Of a stretch of DNA of 8,603 nucleotides, positions 6,979-8,603 are shown in pieces. The position numbers and the translations under genes were made by a program. The notes under the pieces were generated by a model. It searched no databases, had not been told where the DNA came from, and saw only the letters and a program-made list of their open reading frames with translations. Location: the NCBI GenBank assembly GCA_003647035.1, contig QMMB01000119.1, positions 1 to 8,603 of the forward strand. The letters run 5' to 3'. This stretch comes from Deltaproteobacteria bacterium. Its GTDB lineage: Bacteria > Myxococcota_A > Polyangia > Polyangiales > Houyiibacteriaceae. Every line of letters begins with the position of its first letter. Position 1 is the first letter of the stretch.

Positions 6979-7710
6979 CGTCATCAGGCCGAAGGCGAAG
7001 AACGGTGGTCCGCCCGCATGGACGAGTCCGCGAAGTCGGCCATCGCCATCGATCACCGGCGCGCCGGAGCTGCCTTCGCGAATCGGGCACGAGGACAGAA
7101 CACGAATCGAGCGGGACGGAGCCGAGGTCCAGAGGGACAGCTTGCGGTTGTCGTCGACCACGCAGCGACGACTCCGCACCTGGTGGACGTCGTCATAGAA
7201 ACGGTCTGCCGTCACCGAGACCATCTGAACGACTTCTCCGAATACCATCTCTCCTTCGCCTAGGGGAATCGACGGGCGCGTCGTCTCCTCGGCAAGCTGC
7301 AGAATCGCGTAGTCGGGTAGCAGCAACGTAGCGCCGGGCGTCGACACCGACAGGATGCGTTCGCAGCCGATCCACTCAGGTGAACCACCCTCGGTCCCGG
7401 CGAAGCCGAGCCACACTCCATCACACCCGCCTCCGCCGGTGAGCTCTCGGGCCACGCAGTGTCCAGCCGTGACGGCGATGCGCGACCCGATTAGTGCAGC
7501 GGTACAACGGGTCGGCTCCCTCGGCGCTGATAGTCCGACCAGTAGTGCAACGGATGGATTGCAATCGCCTTCGGCTGGGCACGACACATCGTAGCGTGGC
7601 GGTCCAACATCGACCGGGCGGGCAGTGCGTGAAGAGCTGGTTTGGCACGCCGTCAACACCACGAGTGTTGCTATCCCAACCCAAGTCGCCCGTTGCGAAC
7701 CCCAACCCAT
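6943..7710 (-). CDS. Trypsin-fold (S1 family) serine protease, predicted lipoprotein
   Basis: This 255-residue protein is probably an envelope-anchored serine endopeptidase. A lipoprotein signal (positive N-terminus, hydrophobic 11-20, lipobox LTAC with Cys22) comes first. The +2 residue is Gln, not Asp, which favours the outer membrane under the E. coli rule. The chymotrypsin-type triad is visible: His84 in TAGHC, Asp133 in LPDYAIL and Ser215 in GSSGAP. Cys69 and Cys85 match the classic disulfide beside the catalytic His; the mature part has seven further cysteines or pairs-forming positions including 44, 50, 96, 116, 183 and 208. Asp194 of the usual GDSGGP is Ser214, and no IVGG activation site is visible, so ordinary zymogen activation is unlikely. 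There is no Shine-Dalgarno before the ATG; a -10-like box lies six bases upstream. Its last 36 bases overlap the convergent kinase gene. The substrate is unknown. Confidence 0.88.
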   Translation of the reverse strand: MGWGSQRATWVGIATLVVLTACQTSSSRTARPVDVGPPRYDVSCPAEGDCNPSVALLVGLSAPREPTRCTAALIGSRIAVTAGHCVARELTGGGGCDGVWLGFAGTEGGSPEWIGCERILSVSTPGATLLLPDYAILQLAEETTRPSIPLGEGEMVFGEVVQMVSVTADRFYDDVHQVRSRRCVVDDNRKLSLWTSAPSRSIRVLSSCPIREGSSGAPVIDGDGRLRGLVHAGGPPFFAFGLMTLLPQPVERDDG

Positions 7711-7716
7711 CTGAGC

Positions 7717-7745
7717 AAAATATCAAGTCTGCGCCCCGGCGTCAC
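7717..7745 (-). promoter_or_regulatory. Putative promoter of the serine protease, possibly giving leaderless mRNA
   Basis: On the minus strand GTGACG (7745-7740, four of six to TTGACA) is followed by 17 bases and TATTTT (7722-7717, four of six to TATAAT) with an extended TG one base before it. Only GCTCAG separates the -10 box from the ATG at 7710, so transcription would start at or next to the A of the start codon. Confidence 0.4.
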
Positions 7746-7754
7746 ATCCCGCGG

Positions 7755-7778
7755 TTTTCGCCTGTTTGTTGGCCAAAA
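7755..7778. repeat. Inverted repeat in the protease/LysM divergent spacer
   Basis: TTTTCGCC (7755-7762) and GGCCAAAA (7771-7778) form arms matching at seven of eight positions around eight bases. It lies upstream of both divergent genes, so it could be a shared operator; no ligand or protein is suggested by the sequence. Confidence 0.3.
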
Positions 7779-7805
7779 GCGCCATTCTCTGTACACCGGA
7801 TCGGG

Positions 7806-8603
7806 ATGCTCCGCGCGATCGGGATCGCACTGCTGTGCCTCACTGCGTTGGCCCCGTCCCGGGTGGAGGCCGATGCGCCCACTGTGATCGTGTCGCAGGG
7901 CGACGCGCTCGGTCTGATCGCCAAGCGCGTCGGGGTCTCCGTCGAGCAGATCAAAGAGTGGAACGACCTGAACGATGACCTGATTCGCGTCGGTCAGAGG
8001 CTCGTCGTCGGTCCGACCGAAGAAGGCGAAGAGACCGATTGGACGCCACCGTTCGACTATGGAGCGGCCGAGCCGCGATCGAAGGCAGGGGCGCACCAGG
8101 CTCCGCGCGTCGCAGCACGTGACCCCTCGACCGCGGTCGCCGTGCGCGCGTACGACAAGCCCGTCGAGAAGAAGAAGCCGGGAAGAACGTACCGTGTCCA
8201 GAGCGGTGACACACTGAGTGGCATCGCGCTCGAGCACGACACCAGCATCAGCGAGTTGCTCGCCTCCAATCCCCGGCTCGAGGCGGACCGGATCTACCCT
8301 GGGCAAACCATCGATGTCGGGACACCCAGGCCGGAGGTCGTGTTCCGGCTCGAGCGAGGTGACACGCTGCTAGCCGTCGCGGACCGCTACGAGGTGAGTC
8401 CACGTGACCTTGCCCGTTGGAATACGAGTCTCAACCAACGAAACACGCGGGCCGGCGCCAAGGTTCGAATCTACACGCGAGCGCCGGTGAGCCCCTCCGA
8501 GGCGGTTGGGCCCACCAACCGAGGACGACTCGAAAATGGTGTTCAGTTGCCTCGGCACCACGGCTACGTGATTCGAACGCCAGCTCGCACATACGGCACC
8601 GAG
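7806..8603 (+). CDS. Secreted triple-LysM protein with start of an M74-like murein endopeptidase domain, cut by window edge
   Basis: The frame is open for 266 codons to the right edge with no stop. A Sec signal peptide (MLRAIGIALL onward) ends at a likely signal peptidase site VEA|DA (22/23). Three LysM peptidoglycan-binding repeats follow at about 26-69, 128-172 (YRVQSGDTLSGIA is the best match) and 178-223. A Pro/Ala/Lys-rich linker (70-127) separates the first two. From 238 the text GRLENGVQLP and GYVIRTPARTYGT resembles the beginning of penicillin-insensitive murein endopeptidase (MepA, peptidase M74) proteins; its zinc-binding residues lie outside the window, so catalytic function is inferred. 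The protein would act in the periplasm or outside, on peptidoglycan cross-links. ATG 7806 is the only start in frame nearby; its ribosome site is weak (GGATCGGG). The gene is divergent from the lipoprotein protease, 95 bases away. Confidence 0.88.
   Translation, partial: MLRAIGIALLCLTALAPSRVEADAPTVIVSQGDALGLIAKRVGVSVEQIKEWNDLNDDLIRVGQRLVVGPTEEGEETDWTPPFDYGAAEPRSKAGAHQAPRVAARDPSTAVAVRAYDKPVEKKKPGRTYRVQSGDTLSGIALEHDTSISELLASNPRLEADRIYPGQTIDVGTPRPEVVFRLERGDTLLAVADRYEVSPRDLARWNTSLNQRNTRAGAKVRIYTRAPVSPSEAVGPTNRGRLENGVQLPRHHGYVIRTPARTYGTE

Noticed and set aside
6979..7060. Possible terminator after the kinase stop
   Set aside because: No stable GC stem followed by a T run on the plus strand; the region is coding on the other strand.
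7769..7797. TTGGCC with 17-base spacing to TACACC as a promoter for the LysM gene
   Set aside because: Only about three of six matches in each hexamer, and the start would fall on the ATG; too weak to list.
7671..8306. Minus-strand 211-codon frame across the LysM gene and spacer
   Set aside because: The plus strand in this region encodes a signal peptide and clear LysM repeats; the minus frame has no domain.

Overview
The window looks like a chromosomal piece of a high-GC Gram-negative bacterium, most likely a myxobacterium-like (Myxococcota/deltaproteobacterial) organism. The clues are the GC-rich coding sequence, a Hanks-type Ser/Thr kinase with the HRDVS catalytic-loop style frequent in that group, a lipobox-bearing trypsin-fold protease, and a LysM protein that runs into a murein-endopeptidase-like segment. 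The taxonomic call is inference from protein style; there is no rRNA or other marker here.

Left part (1-5563, all on the minus strand): a compact nitrogen-assimilation operon in transcription order lrp/asnC-type regulator, gltB (NADPH-glutamate synthase large subunit, 1530 aa, apparently intact), then gltD (small subunit, N-terminal 137 codons only, cut by the left edge). The regulator and gltB share an ATGA overlap, and gltB and gltD are 4 bases apart. A sigma70-like promoter (TTGACT, 17-base spacer, TATCTA) and two inverted repeats lie just upstream of the regulator. GltB and GltD together would make two glutamates from glutamine and 2-oxoglutarate, and the first gene is a plausible amino-acid-responsive controller of the operon.

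Middle (5564-5727): a 164-base divergent regulatory region. To its right, on the plus strand, is a 416-aa Ser/Thr protein kinase with an N-terminal cytosolic kinase domain and a single C-terminal membrane segment.

Right part: a convergent lipoprotein serine protease (minus strand, 6943-7710) whose last codons overlap the kinase 3' end by 36 bases. It is followed by a 95-base divergent spacer and a secreted protein with three LysM domains (plus strand, from 7806) that is cut by the right edge just as a penicillin-insensitive murein endopeptidase (M74)-like region begins. This last gene is open to the window edge. The protease and the LysM protein are both envelope proteins; the protease promoter sits so close to its ATG that the mRNA may be leaderless.

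I see no mobile element, CRISPR array, RNA gene or clear terminator. Nothing amounts to a demonstrably new system. The most interesting points are the built-in Lrp-type regulator of gltBD with its arginine-rich tail and coupled translation, the tail-anchored kinase, and the atypical active-site region of the protease.
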